Part shown: piece after piece, positions 8,301 to 16,733 of the stretch
Position numbering within the stretch: position 1 is the first letter of the stretch
How the letters are laid out: each line of letters opens with the position of its first letter
NCBI GenBank assembly: GCA_014728295.1
Contig: WJLW01000005.1
Coordinates: forward strand, 1-64,000
DNA from: Chitinivibrionales bacterium
GTDB lineage: Bacteria > Fibrobacterota > Chitinivibrionia > Chitinivibrionales > WJKA01
Reading direction: 5' to 3'
Length of the DNA stretch: 64,000 nucleotides
Notes under the pieces: generated by a model
Seen by the model: only the letters and a program-made list of their open reading frames with translations
Told to the model about the DNA's origin: nothing
The model's database searches: none
Translations under genes and position numbers: made by a program

Positions 8301-10180
8301 CCGATACGAGTGCTCTCGTTTTGCTGGGCACGCTGCATTTCTCCCGCCGCAATCTTAACAAAGCAGTAGTCCCCTTGGAGCAGGCGGCTGTTCTCATGCC
8401 GGAAAATTTTTCCTGCCATTACAAGCTGGGGCGTGCTTACTACCTGATGAAAAGCGCCCAGAAGGCGATCCCGCCGCTCAAACGCGCGCATGAGCTTGAG
8501 CCGCGCGATCAAAAAACCATGAAAATGCTTTCGGACTGCTATCGCAAGTTGGACGACAAACATTCGCTGGTTGAAGTGCTGAAAGATTTCGTTGCTGTAG
8601 TACCTGACTCCTATCGGCTGCTTGCAGAGCTGGGGCACGTGCAACTCGAACTGGGATTTACCGACCAGGCGCTGGAAATCCTGGAGAAAGCAATTCAACA
8701 TAAAACCGGAGACATCAAAACGCGACTGCTCCTTGCCAACGCGTATAAAAAGAAAGGCCGGGAAGATCTCTGGCTCAATCATGTCAATATGGCTCACCGG
8801 CACGCACCCGAAGATTTTACCCTGAACTACGAACTGGGCAAATACCATGCAGATAAAAAAATGCTTGACAAAGCAGCTCATTACTTCAAAAAAGCTGTCG
8901 ATGTCAATGCTCAGCATGCGCAGGCGCAGTTTGAATATGGGAAAATTCTGGCGATCAAACGAAATTTCGAACCGGCACTCAAGCACCTCTCTCTGGCGGC
9001 CGAGTTGGATCCCGCACAGACAGACTACCAGGTATATCTGGCACGAACTGCCTTTCAAGACGGCTCGCAGCAGGAGCTTGCTCTGGATGCGGCAAAAAAA
9101 GCATTGCGCCTGGATGCTGCCAATGCCGCCGTGCTCTTTATTGCCGGGGCGCTTTATAAAAAGGAAGGCGTAGCGGATTCCGCCCGCTTGTTGTTGCATC
9201 AGGCTGCCGCGCTCAATGATGGGTGCGCTTCATGCCATCTGGAGCTGGGTGAATTGTACTTTAACCAGGGTGAGTTTGAGAAGGCTGTCGAGCATTTTGA
9301 AAACACTCTCGATATCGACCGCAAAAGTGAAGCCGCGACCCTTAACCTGGGCAAGACTGTGCTAAAGCTGGGCAAGCGGGATAAGGCCCGGGAATATTTT
9401 GAAACAGTACTCTCCATCAACGGCGCCAACACCGAGGCTTTGTATCTGTTGTGCCACAGCTATGTCCAAACGGGTGAGCTTGCTACGGCAAAAAAAATTC
9501 AGGGCGGTAGTCGCCGCGGCAAAAAAGACGGCTGGACCTTTTTGCTTGATGCGGAAATCCGGGAGGCCGACGGCGATTTGAAAAAAGCCCTGCTTTCATT
9601 CGCCTCCGCCGCACGCATGATGCCGCACAACGCCGCCGCGCTGGCGGGCCAGGGGCGCATTTTCATGTATCGTAAAAAATATAGCGATGCAATACGCTTT
9701 CTCAGCCAGGCATACGCCTACGAGCCCTCAAACGCAGATTACATGACACAACTTGCGAATGTCTACTTTCTGACCAACAACCCGGATGCTGCGGCCAGCA
9801 TCTATGAAGAAGCGATTCGCATGGATCCGCTCAATGTTGACGCGTACTATTTTCAGGCCCGGATGGAAAGCAATCAGGGTAATCATATCAAATCGATCCG
9901 CATCATCAAAATGGGGCTTGAGCACAACGGCAAGTCGTCCAGGCTCTACGCTGCGCTCGGGCATGAGTACCGCCTTTCGAAATTATATGATGATGCAATT
10001 GACGCCTGGAAAAAAGCCGTCAAATTCGATGAAGCTGAAATTGAAGCCTATCGCTATATCGGCAATGTCTACTATTCGGCGTTGAATAAAAAGGGAAAAG
10101 CACGCGATTTCTACGAAAAATATCGCAAAGCAGGCGGGGACAACGACGTGGTACTCAAACGCCTGAGTGAGCTGCAATAG
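5378..10180 (+). CDS. Very large secreted TPR protein with TolB-N/FlgO-like N-terminal domain
   Basis: A 1600-residue protein; the start follows GAAAGGG. A signal peptide (about residues 1-26, LCIPALVCLPLMVHAASS) sends it across the inner membrane. Residues about 27-190 are not TPR: they read like the TolB-N/FlgO fold (LSEELFHFRFNALSKCKVVS, later GAEYVIFQKYE). From about residue 210 to the end the chain is an array of several dozen tetratricopeptide-like helix pairs (YxxAGKYxxAAxxF pattern, Lys/Ala/Leu rich). No enzyme motif or transmembrane helix appears. TPR arrays of this size hold complexes together; a periplasmic scaffold for envelope or motility machinery is plausible but not shown. Lysine is unusually frequent. 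Convergent with smc, only 15 bases apart. Confidence 0.9.
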   Translation: MQSLSRATRALCIPALVCLPLMVHAASSGSPTFIIARPSDASLNVDPQSKWFGALSEELFHFRFNALSKCKVVSRDKLFASLPDYRNILKDISQEDYFPLAKMTGAEYVIFQKYETFKGGQEILYLMETHRVKDKKVVSIVEKTLDGKYLGSELDSCILNILIETKTNLPKSERLFLGKPVVSASLKNLKRIGSLLITEHFTKTATPASIAPQYQRIADKDVTMFLALYLGAYAYEKAGKYADAAKMFESVIVHIPEAYPGLYAKAAKNFVQAKRYSEAMSVVKKAERKAISSHEIIAAKAEAYLAQGKRKAALPLMQKVIIVDKNNPAALLFFAQEENKVKRYSQALEFAERLLKLEPNNAEALLEKGRALKLLKRHKEALPALTQAITLLPENADAHLLLADIYAARNKHVQAAEHYLKAAEFKKKNLSVHLSASRSLKKIKKHDEALDFLRKAQSRFSGKRDFQLELGMLEYEYGDSSRAFQHLERYAASGARNLDVYLALGELYEREGKYLSGVAMYKKAMPMLKRKNPTKVKMARLYYKNNYFTKAIELLRPVSSLRSPLKESNYYLAGAYLAKRDTLKALRAFAREKRYHGYRPGMQRRMADLYYAKGVSSKAKTEYLGLVKAGKVPAEVYIRLSDMYLDEKNMAKAEEYLLMASQQGKMKPGAYCEFGASYASLKQYAKAIDAYNRCLQKKPRDKVALLKLAGLYERVKNHGSAAQIYKRIYELKPATNKNYLLKSAQLNEKAGQISRARTEYQEFISKGFKDATVSIKLATFAFREKKYQDVINYLRAITGKKVEARDVQLMLAESYLAEKAYGAAVAVLKKIVATQAGNAEIIEKTAVAAEKAGDLKTATSMYRKFLKLPKHPRQQEYAFHLGEILEQRNLHAAAVAQYKKNIANSPKDLKSYDRLIALYRARNDFSSVEPLLEKAVRIPGAQKEYAWMLAQTRLARKDTTGAIASLSAYVKSSSADTSALVLLGTLHFSRRNLNKAVVPLEQAAVLMPENFSCHYKLGRAYYLMKSAQKAIPPLKRAHELEPRDQKTMKMLSDCYRKLDDKHSLVEVLKDFVAVVPDSYRLLAELGHVQLELGFTDQALEILEKAIQHKTGDIKTRLLLANAYKKKGREDLWLNHVNMAHRHAPEDFTLNYELGKYHADKKMLDKAAHYFKKAVDVNAQHAQAQFEYGKILAIKRNFEPALKHLSLAAELDPAQTDYQVYLARTAFQDGSQQELALDAAKKALRLDAANAAVLFIAGALYKKEGVADSARLLLHQAAALNDGCASCHLELGELYFNQGEFEKAVEHFENTLDIDRKSEAATLNLGKTVLKLGKRDKAREYFETVLSINGANTEALYLLCHSYVQTGELATAKKIQGGSRRGKKDGWTFLLDAEIREADGDLKKALLSFASAARMMPHNAAALAGQGRIFMYRKKYSDAIRFLSQAYAYEPSNADYMTQLANVYFLTNNPDAAASIYEEAIRMDPLNVDAYYFQARMESNQGNHIKSIRIIKMGLEHNGKSSRLYAALGHEYRLSKLYDDAIDAWKKAVKFDEAEIEAYRYIGNVYYSALNKKGKARDFYEKYRKAGGDNDVVLKRLSELQ

Positions 10181-10195
10181 TACGAATCCGTCGTA

Positions 10196-13100
10196 TCAGG
10201 CTGCATGACGCATCGCCTCTTCAAGCCGGACCGAGACGAGCGTAGAAACGCCTTTTTCCTGTTGCGTAACGCCATAAAGCAGGTCCGAGGCTTCCATGGT
10301 GCGTTTGTTGTGCGTAATAATGATGAACTGAGTTTTCTCGGCAAAGCGCCGCAGAATGGATACGAACCTGCCAATGTTGGCGTCATCCAGCGGAGCATCC
10401 AGCTCGTCAAGTATACAGTAGGCTGAAGGCTTGACCATATAAAGTGCAAACAGAAGCGAGATTGCCGTCAGGGCGCGTTCTCCGCCCGACAGCAACTGGA
10501 CGCCGCGCATCTTTTTTCCGGCCGGCCGCGCATTGATGGAGATCGGCGCCTCAAGCGGGTCGATATTCTCTTCAAGCGTGAGATGAGCTTCGCCGCCTTC
10601 GAAAAGCAGGGTAAACATCTCGGTGAAATTTCTGCGTACCTGCTCGAATGTTTCGCTAAATTTGATACGGGCTTCTTTATTGAGTTTTTTTATGGCTTTT
10701 TCCAGGTCGTCCACCGCCTGTTGCAGGTCATCACGTTGGGCGATCATTTCGGCAAGCTCCCGTGCGCGCTCCTCGTACTCTTCGGGTGCCGCCATATTGA
10801 CTTGCCCGGAAAGCCGGCCCAGTCGCTCTTTGTACATGCGCATGGTGTCACGTGCCTCTGCATCTTCGTGCTCAATTTCGGCGATATCATCGGACGGTGA
10901 TGCCAGGTCGATCTTGTAGGCGTCGAATATTTTTTCGCGGATACTGCGCATTTGCTCCTCGGCCCGCGTTTGCTCGTTTTTAAGGGTGAATATGGTACTT
11001 GACAATTCATGTGTCGCCTGCTGATCGGTTTTGACTTTTTTGCGGATCTCCTCCATCTGAATCAGGATCGCATTGTATTGCTCACGAATAGCGGCGTGAT
11101 CCTCTTCACGCTCCCGGCGGCTAAGCTTGTGTTTTTCGAGTTCTTCCTGCAGAGCCGCAACGCGTACCTGCAAATCGTCAATGTAGGTGGTTGAGCGCTG
11201 GCGGTCCTCGGTGAGTTTGAGAATACGTTTTTCTATACCTTCGATGTCGTTGGTCAGATTGAGGACATCCTGCTTGTTTTGCGAAATAGTGTGGGTGTCG
11301 CCCTGGATGCGCAGTTGCGCATTAGTCAATCGATTGTTGATTTCGTCACGCTCCGTGCCCATAGCAACCACTGCCCCCCTGGCCGATTCGGCTTCCTGCT
11401 CAAGCTCTGAGCTTCGAGCGGTGAGTTTATTCAGCTCTTCACTTGCCAGACCGACTTTGCTCTCCAACTCGGAAATCTGCTCGGAAGCTTCGGTGCATTC
11501 ACGGCGGATGGCAAACAGTTTGTCGCTGACGGTGTCAAGCTGCCGGTGATAATGCTTCAGATTGGTCTCGTGCTCCTGTTGATGCCGTTGTCCGGCGGAA
11601 AGCTTTTCGTTGACGCCGGCGAGTGCTACTTTGGCTTCGTCGCGGGTCATGATGCACTTGTCTTTTTCGGAGATTATGTGCTGGTATTTTTTGCGCAATT
11701 TTTCGATTTTGACCGGCAGTGCATCGATCTGCTGTTTGCGCATAAGAATGCCTGCCTGCTCTTTGGGCGCCGAACCCGAAATGACGGTTCCGTTGCTCAG
11801 GCAGATCATGCCGGTACTGGTTGCAAAGGTCAATGGCTCTTCGCATTCGAGTGCAAGGCGCAACGCCTCCTCCTCCGAAGGCGCTACATATATCGAATTG
11901 AAAAGATGGTCTGCCAGATAGGCGTATTTTTCGTCGGTTGTTATTTTCGAGCGCAGGGGGAATGCATAGCCGTTAACTCCCTTGAATGCGGGCGGCATCT
12001 TTTGTTGCATACGGTTGATAGAGGCCATGCGGGCCGTACCGGAATCCTGAGATTTAAGTACCTCCCGGGCCGTCTGCATCGACTGGTCCTGTTCAAATAC
12101 TACCGTTTGCAGCTCGGCGCCAAGCACACGATCGACGATGCCGACCATTGCCTCATCCTCCACCGAGACGACATCTGCAACCGAGCCCACTTTGCCTTCG
12201 ATATCGTGCTTGAGAAGGCTTCTGACACCGCCCTCGTAGCCTTCCATCTGCTCATCCAGGCCGCGTAGAAAATCCAGTTGTGATTTCGAAGCATCAATCT
12301 GCGCTTCCAGTTGTTTCTCCTGTGAAAACAACTCCTGGTACTTCTCGTCTTCCTTTTCTATGCGGTTGATCAGCGTTTCTCGCGAAGAGAGCAGGTGCCG
12401 GTGCTCCTCTGTAGCCTCTTCGAGCTGATGTTTGCACTCATCGAGTTTTTCGTTGCATTCATCCTGTTGCGAAGTGAGTATGCTGATCTCACGCTCGTTG
12501 CGATCGCGCAAGTCCAGGCTGTTTTTCATGGTGCTCTGGATCATGCCGATGCGATTTTTCTGATCGGCGATAGTGTTGATGATATTGATATGTTCCTGGC
12601 TGAGCTGGTCGGCTGTGCGGCGTTTTTCTGCAAGCGCCGCATCGAAATGTGAAAGCTCTTCTTTGATCGCTTCAAGCTCTTCCTGATGCTTGAGCAATCT
12701 GGTCTCGTATTCGATGATGCTTTTTTCGATTTTCTCCCGAAGCTCCTGCTTTTCCCTGATCGATTGCTGCATCGATGCGGTTTCCTCTTCAAAGCGTCCG
12801 ATGTTTTCGGTAATGTGACGCAGGTTCTCCTCCGAGATCGAGATATCCTTATCTATTTCGATGATTTTTTCTTGAACATCGCCCACCTTGCGGGAAGCTA
12901 TGGCAACCTCGTTTTCCTTTTCGGTCATAGCCATATTCATCGATTCAAGCCTGGATTCGTCCGATGCAATTGAGGCTTTGCGGGTTTCATACTCGCTTTC
13001 AAGCTCCTGCAATGATTTGCCACGCCCTTCCATCTCGTTTTTAAGGCGCGTGTAGTGTTTGTTTTCGTAGCCGATTTCAAGCCTTTTGAGCTCGTCATGC

Positions 13101-13753
13101 CACTTGCGGTACTTTTTAGCCTTTTCGACCTGTCGTGCCAGGACATTGACATCACGCTGCTTGTCCTGCACCTTGTCATTTATGCGCAGCAGGTCTTGAC
13201 GTGTATACTCGAGCTTGCGCAGGCTCTCTTTGCGACGTTGTTTGTACTTGCTTATCCCGGCGGCCTCTTCGAACAGGATACGGCGCTCTTCGGCTTTATC
13301 GCTGAGAATCGCATCGATCATTTTGTTTTCGATGGTCGTATACGCATTGCTGCCGATTCCGGTGTCAAGAAAGAGATTGTGGATATCCCGCAGTCGGCAA
13401 ACCACTTTGTTGATGCGGTACTCGCTCTCGCCGCTTCGAAATACCCGCCGGGTTATGGCAACCTCATTATACTCGATAGGCAGAATTTTTTGGTTATTCT
13501 CGATAGTCAGCGTAACTTCTGCCATATTAAGCGGTTTGCGCGCCTGCGTGCCTGAGAAAATGACATCCTGCATGCTGGTACTTCGCAGGGCCGAAGCTTT
13601 TTGCTCGCCAAATACCCATCTGATTGCATCAACAACATTGCTTTTACCGCAGCCGTTTGGGCCAACTACGGCGGTTATGCCCGATCCAAATTCTATTTCT
13701 GTTTTATCAGCGAAAGATTTAAAGCCAAACGCGTTAAGCTTGCGCAGTATCAT
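10196..13753 (-). CDS. smc: Chromosome segregation ATPase SMC
   Basis: A 1185-residue SMC protein, which condenses and segregates the nucleoid as a ring dimer with ScpA/ScpB. The N-terminus MILRKLNAFGFKSFADKTEI is the family start. Walker A is GPNGCGKSNVVDAI near residue 30. A long coiled coil leads to the hinge around residues 510-660 (MEGYEGGVRSLL, VGSVADVVSVEDEAMVGIVD). The return coil ends in the ABC signature (LLSGGERALTAISLLFA) and Walker B (CILDELDAPLDD). Length is typical (about 1170-1190). ScpA and ScpB are not in this window. The gene is single, with its own upstream region, and converges with the TPR gene. Confidence 0.97.
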   Translation of the reverse strand: MILRKLNAFGFKSFADKTEIEFGSGITAVVGPNGCGKSNVVDAIRWVFGEQKASALRSTSMQDVIFSGTQARKPLNMAEVTLTIENNQKILPIEYNEVAITRRVFRSGESEYRINKVVCRLRDIHNLFLDTGIGSNAYTTIENKMIDAILSDKAEERRILFEEAAGISKYKQRRKESLRKLEYTRQDLLRINDKVQDKQRDVNVLARQVEKAKKYRKWHDELKRLEIGYENKHYTRLKNEMEGRGKSLQELESEYETRKASIASDESRLESMNMAMTEKENEVAIASRKVGDVQEKIIEIDKDISISEENLRHITENIGRFEEETASMQQSIREKQELREKIEKSIIEYETRLLKHQEELEAIKEELSHFDAALAEKRRTADQLSQEHINIINTIADQKNRIGMIQSTMKNSLDLRDRNEREISILTSQQDECNEKLDECKHQLEEATEEHRHLLSSRETLINRIEKEDEKYQELFSQEKQLEAQIDASKSQLDFLRGLDEQMEGYEGGVRSLLKHDIEGKVGSVADVVSVEDEAMVGIVDRVLGAELQTVVFEQDQSMQTAREVLKSQDSGTARMASINRMQQKMPPAFKGVNGYAFPLRSKITTDEKYAYLADHLFNSIYVAPSEEEALRLALECEEPLTFATSTGMICLSNGTVISGSAPKEQAGILMRKQQIDALPVKIEKLRKKYQHIISEKDKCIMTRDEAKVALAGVNEKLSAGQRHQQEHETNLKHYHRQLDTVSDKLFAIRRECTEASEQISELESKVGLASEELNKLTARSSELEQEAESARGAVVAMGTERDEINNRLTNAQLRIQGDTHTISQNKQDVLNLTNDIEGIEKRILKLTEDRQRSTTYIDDLQVRVAALQEELEKHKLSRREREEDHAAIREQYNAILIQMEEIRKKVKTDQQATHELSSTIFTLKNEQTRAEEQMRSIREKIFDAYKIDLASPSDDIAEIEHEDAEARDTMRMYKERLGRLSGQVNMAAPEEYEERARELAEMIAQRDDLQQAVDDLEKAIKKLNKEARIKFSETFEQVRRNFTEMFTLLFEGGEAHLTLEENIDPLEAPISINARPAGKKMRGVQLLSGGERALTAISLLFALYMVKPSAYCILDELDAPLDDANIGRFVSILRRFAEKTQFIIITHNKRTMEASDLLYGVTQQEKGVSTLVSVRLEEAMRHAA

Positions 13754-13791
13754 AGATGCATTAATCCTTCCAACAATTTTGACACGAGCAC

Positions 13792-13820
13792 ACTATCTGT
13801 TGCTGTTTTAGTGGTAGCAA
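13792..13820 (-). promoter_or_regulatory. Weak candidate promoter for smc
   Basis: On the minus strand TTGCTA (13820-13815), 17 bases, then GATAGT (13797-13792). Each hexamer matches the sigma-70 consensus at four of six positions. Confidence 0.35.
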
Positions 13821-13905
13821 GATACAATATCTTGGGGATAATAGTCAAGGGTGTCCGGGATTTTGAGGCAACTTTTTATAAAGAATAATTTGTTGCAGAA
13901 AATGC

Positions 13906-13934
13906 TTGCATCACACTGAACAAAATGCTATACT
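13906..13934 (+). promoter_or_regulatory. Sigma-70 promoter ahead of the PKD-domain gene
   Basis: TTGCAT (13906-13911), a 17-base spacer, then TATACT (13929-13934). This is the best housekeeping-type promoter match I found in the window. The leader to the ATG at 14065 would be about 125 bases. Confidence 0.6.
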
Positions 13935-14064
13935 CTTCATCCTTTGCGAACCGGAATATACTTTTTTCACAGGAATCCACAACGCGTATAGCACACTATT
14001 TGGAAATTAATGATACCACATATTGTATTTACCGCGGACATGAATAGTGCATTGCGGAGCTGAT

Positions 14065-14706
14065 ATGGCGGTGACAGGACGCTGTGCTGGGTTGCTGACG
14101 GCGCTGATTGCCCTTGCAGCCCTTGCGCAAAAGCCTGACGTGGCCAACACAAAGCCGGTTGCCAGAATAAAGGAAAGTGTCATTTGTTGTCCCGCAGCCA
14201 AGATTGTTCTGGATGGGTGGGCAAGCATTGATCCGCGTGGTGAGATTAAATACTGGCAATGGGATCTGGGCGCCGACGGTGAGATTGACACGACGACGTC
14301 CGTTGGGGAGCTGGCTCTTACCGCTCCCCTTGACAGCAAGACATATCCGGTTGCCCTGACGGTAGTCGATAGTGATGAAAATCGGTCGCTTCCCGATACG
14401 GCAATGATCCATATCATGAAAAGCAGGCCGCGCGTGCGATTGCAGCCTGACGATACTGTCCAGATCGGCACCCGCATATTTTTTGAACCGCAGGTATTTT
14501 CCAATTGCGGAATCGTCCGAAGCTATGAATGGGACCTTGATAGTGATGGCGCCAGTGAGTATCGCTCCGCAAATCACGGAAATACCTCAAAGGTTTTTTT
14601 TCGTCCCGGTAAGTATCAGGCACGCTTCCGTGCCACCGATTCGTACGGCCATTGTGCCGAAAAAATCAGGACCATCATAGTAACCGCCCGGGCGCCCGGG
14701 ACGTAG
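14065..14706 (+). CDS. Secreted protein with two PKD-like domains
   Basis: A 213-residue protein. I use the ATG at 14065, with CGGAG upstream, rather than the in-frame GTG at 14047. The signal peptide is MAVTGRCAGLLTALIALAAL. Two PKD-type Ig-like domains follow: residues about 30-115 (KYWQWDLGADGEIDTT, YPVALTVVDSDEN) and about 120-205 (SYEWDLDSDGASEYRS, YQARFRATDSYG). PKD domains are non-catalytic modules on surface and extracellular proteins. Nothing else is attached, which is short for this class. No sorting tail is present. ArgC follows 77 bases later but is probably unrelated in function. Confidence 0.85.
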   Translation: MAVTGRCAGLLTALIALAALAQKPDVANTKPVARIKESVICCPAAKIVLDGWASIDPRGEIKYWQWDLGADGEIDTTTSVGELALTAPLDSKTYPVALTVVDSDENRSLPDTAMIHIMKSRPRVRLQPDDTVQIGTRIFFEPQVFSNCGIVRSYEWDLDSDGASEYRSANHGNTSKVFFRPGKYQARFRATDSYGHCAEKIRTIIVTARAPGT

Positions 14707-14783
14707 CCGTATTCCCGCATACTTTTATCTACGGTGTGTCAAGCACTATTTTTATATCCTTTAGCTTTTGGAACAGAACGCAT

Positions 14784-15806
14784 ATGAAGTCGATCAGCAT
14801 TGGTATACTTGGCGCAACATCATACACCGGACTCGAATTAGTCAAGCTTCTCGGTGTGCATCCGTTATGCGAACTAGCGTTTGTATCCTCAAAGTCTTAC
14901 GCCGGACGCCCTTTTTCGGACGTTTTTGCGCGGGCCGGCACCGTGGAGGACCGCGTACTTATTTCGCCGCAGGAAGCCGTTTCACATTCTGTTGAGTGCC
15001 TGTTTTCGTGTCTGCCGCATGCGGTTTCGGCAGATTTGTTGTTGCCGTTTTATAAAAAGGGCGTACGCATTATCGATTTGAGTGCCGATTTCCGTATCCG
15101 CGACGCGGGGGTATATTGCCGGTGGTACAAACACGAGCATCCTGCACCGCAGCTTCTGGAGCAGGCCGTATTCGGTTTGCCGGAAGTGTATCGTGAGCAT
15201 ATCCGGTCGGCCCAGATTGTGGCAAACCCCGGCTGCTATCCCACGAGCGTTCTCCTTCCGCTGATACCCTTGCTCAAGGATGTCGACACCGAGGTTAACG
15301 CCATCATTGCCGATTCGAAATCGGGCGTGAGCGGCGCCGGAAGAGCGCTTAAATTGACATCGCATTTTGTCGAGGCAAACGAAAATGTCAAGCCGTATTC
15401 AATCGGCCGTTCGCATCGTCACATTTGTGAAATCGAGCAGGAACTGTCTCTTGCGTCGGGAAGTGAGGTGTCGATTGTTTTTTCGCCCCACCTGATGCCG
15501 ATGACGCGTGGAATTCTCTCGACGATTTACTTTCAAACCAATCGCAGCCCTGGTGAGTGCTTGTCAATCGCTCGGCAGGCCTATCAGCGGGAACCATTCG
15601 TGCGCGTGCGAGAACGCGGCGAATTGCCCGCCACGGCCGATGTCGCCGGTACCAACTATTGTGATCTGACATTCAGCGACGGCAATGATGCAACCGTCAT
15701 TGCCGTATCTGCCATCGATAATCTTGTCAAAGGCGCAGCCGGGCAGGCCGTGCACAACATGAATATCATGTTCGACTTTAAAGAAACAGCCGGTCTGCCG
15801 CGTTAA
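14784..15806 (+). CDS. argC: N-acetyl-gamma-glutamyl-phosphate reductase
   Basis: NADPH-dependent reduction of N-acetylglutamyl phosphate to the semialdehyde, the third step of arginine synthesis. The product is 340 residues, a normal length. It starts MKSISIGILGATSYTGLELV; the Rossmann glycine motif GATSYTGLE at the start shows that the 44 extra residues in the ORF track are not real. The active-site cysteine is in IVANPGCYPTSVLLPL, and the GVSGAGRALKL segment is also a family signature. It is followed after 19 bases by argB, so the two form an operon for consecutive steps. Confidence 0.96.
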   Translation: MKSISIGILGATSYTGLELVKLLGVHPLCELAFVSSKSYAGRPFSDVFARAGTVEDRVLISPQEAVSHSVECLFSCLPHAVSADLLLPFYKKGVRIIDLSADFRIRDAGVYCRWYKHEHPAPQLLEQAVFGLPEVYREHIRSAQIVANPGCYPTSVLLPLIPLLKDVDTEVNAIIADSKSGVSGAGRALKLTSHFVEANENVKPYSIGRSHRHICEIEQELSLASGSEVSIVFSPHLMPMTRGILSTIYFQTNRSPGECLSIARQAYQREPFVRVRERGELPATADVAGTNYCDLTFSDGNDATVIAVSAIDNLVKGAAGQAVHNMNIMFDFKETAGLPR

Positions 15807-15825
15807 GCAGGCCGAATCACGATTT

Positions 15826-16602
15826 ATGCAAACAGTATGTATAAAAATCGGCGGTGCGACCATCGATGCACCGGGACTGCTGGAAGAGCTGGCCCGCAGC
15901 ATCAAGGCGATGAGTCAGGATACGTTTGCCGTGGTGATACACGGCGGCGGAAAAGATATCGCGCGTCAACTTGCCATGATGCGCAAAGAGTTTGCCTTTG
16001 TGGAAGGCATGCGCGTTACCGATGCCGAAACATTGCGTCAGGTCGAGATGGTGCTGTCCGGCTGCGTCAACAAGCGCATTGTCAATCACCTGTTGTTGGG
16101 CGGATTGAATGCCGTCGGCCTTAGCGGGGTGGACGGCAATCTGATTTCCGCAGTCAGAATGCGGGTGAGCGGGCAGGACGTCGGATTTGTCGGTTCGGTT
16201 GCAAGGGTTAATACAGCACTGCTGGAAATCTGCCGTACACACCATGTCGTGCCGGTACTCTCACCCGTGTCACGCAGCGACGCAGGCGACATATACAACG
16301 TCAATGCAGATGTTGCCGCATCCGAAATTGCAATTGCGCTCAATGCCGATCATCTCATCTTCATTTCGAATGTTTCCGGCGTTGTGGTCAACAATGAAGT
16401 CGTCCGCCGGATCCGGCTGGACGATATCGAAACCATGGTAGAGAACGAGCAGGTAACCGGCGGCATGATTCCCAAGCTTCGTTCTGCGGCGGATGCCGTC
16501 AGGCGAGGCGCCAAGCGAGTGCATATCGCTGGCTGGCATGGGCAACAAACGCTTGGTGATGAGCTGAAAGTAGAGACCTCTTCGGGAACGGTTATATTTT
16601 AA
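15826..16602 (+). CDS. argB: Acetylglutamate kinase
   Basis: Phosphorylates N-acetylglutamate, the step just before ArgC. 258 residues, an E. coli-like size: the N-terminal helix that arginine-inhibited hexameric kinases carry is absent, since the protein opens straight into the first strand (MQTVCIKIGGATIDAP). Family motifs: VVIHGGGKDIARQL for substrate binding, NLISAVRM and the C-terminal GGMIPKLRSAADAVRRGAK with the nucleotide-binding lysine. No other arg genes are in the window. The order argC-argB with a short gap implies co-transcription. The 120 bases downstream hold no clear terminator. Confidence 0.95.
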   Translation: MQTVCIKIGGATIDAPGLLEELARSIKAMSQDTFAVVIHGGGKDIARQLAMMRKEFAFVEGMRVTDAETLRQVEMVLSGCVNKRIVNHLLLGGLNAVGLSGVDGNLISAVRMRVSGQDVGFVGSVARVNTALLEICRTHHVVPVLSPVSRSDAGDIYNVNADVAASEIAIALNADHLIFISNVSGVVVNNEVVRRIRLDDIETMVENEQVTGGMIPKLRSAADAVRRGAKRVHIAGWHGQQTLGDELKVETSSGTVIF

Positions 16603-16733
16603 TCATAATTTCCGTTTGTTGCGCATGACAATTTTGCACGTATCTGTGTTCTGCAATAGCGCAAGAAGGCATAACGAGTGGGGCTCTTTGCCGCCATGCT
16701 ACCGCATGCCTGATTATTTACGAAGTGGGTCCT

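Larger units (their letters stand above)
13754..14064. other. Divergent intergenic region between smc and the PKD-domain gene
   Basis: About 310 bases without an ORF. It holds one convincing promoter toward the right and a weaker one toward smc, listed separately. I see no RNA gene or repeat. Confidence 0.7.

Noticed and set aside
7955-9199. 414-residue minus-strand ORF
   Set aside because: It is wholly antisense to the TPR gene and its sequence is Phe/Cys/Gln rich shadow composition typical of the reverse frame of Lys/Ala-rich repeats.
11546-12268. 240-residue plus-strand ORF inside smc
   Set aside because: Reverse-frame shadow of the SMC coiled coil and hinge.
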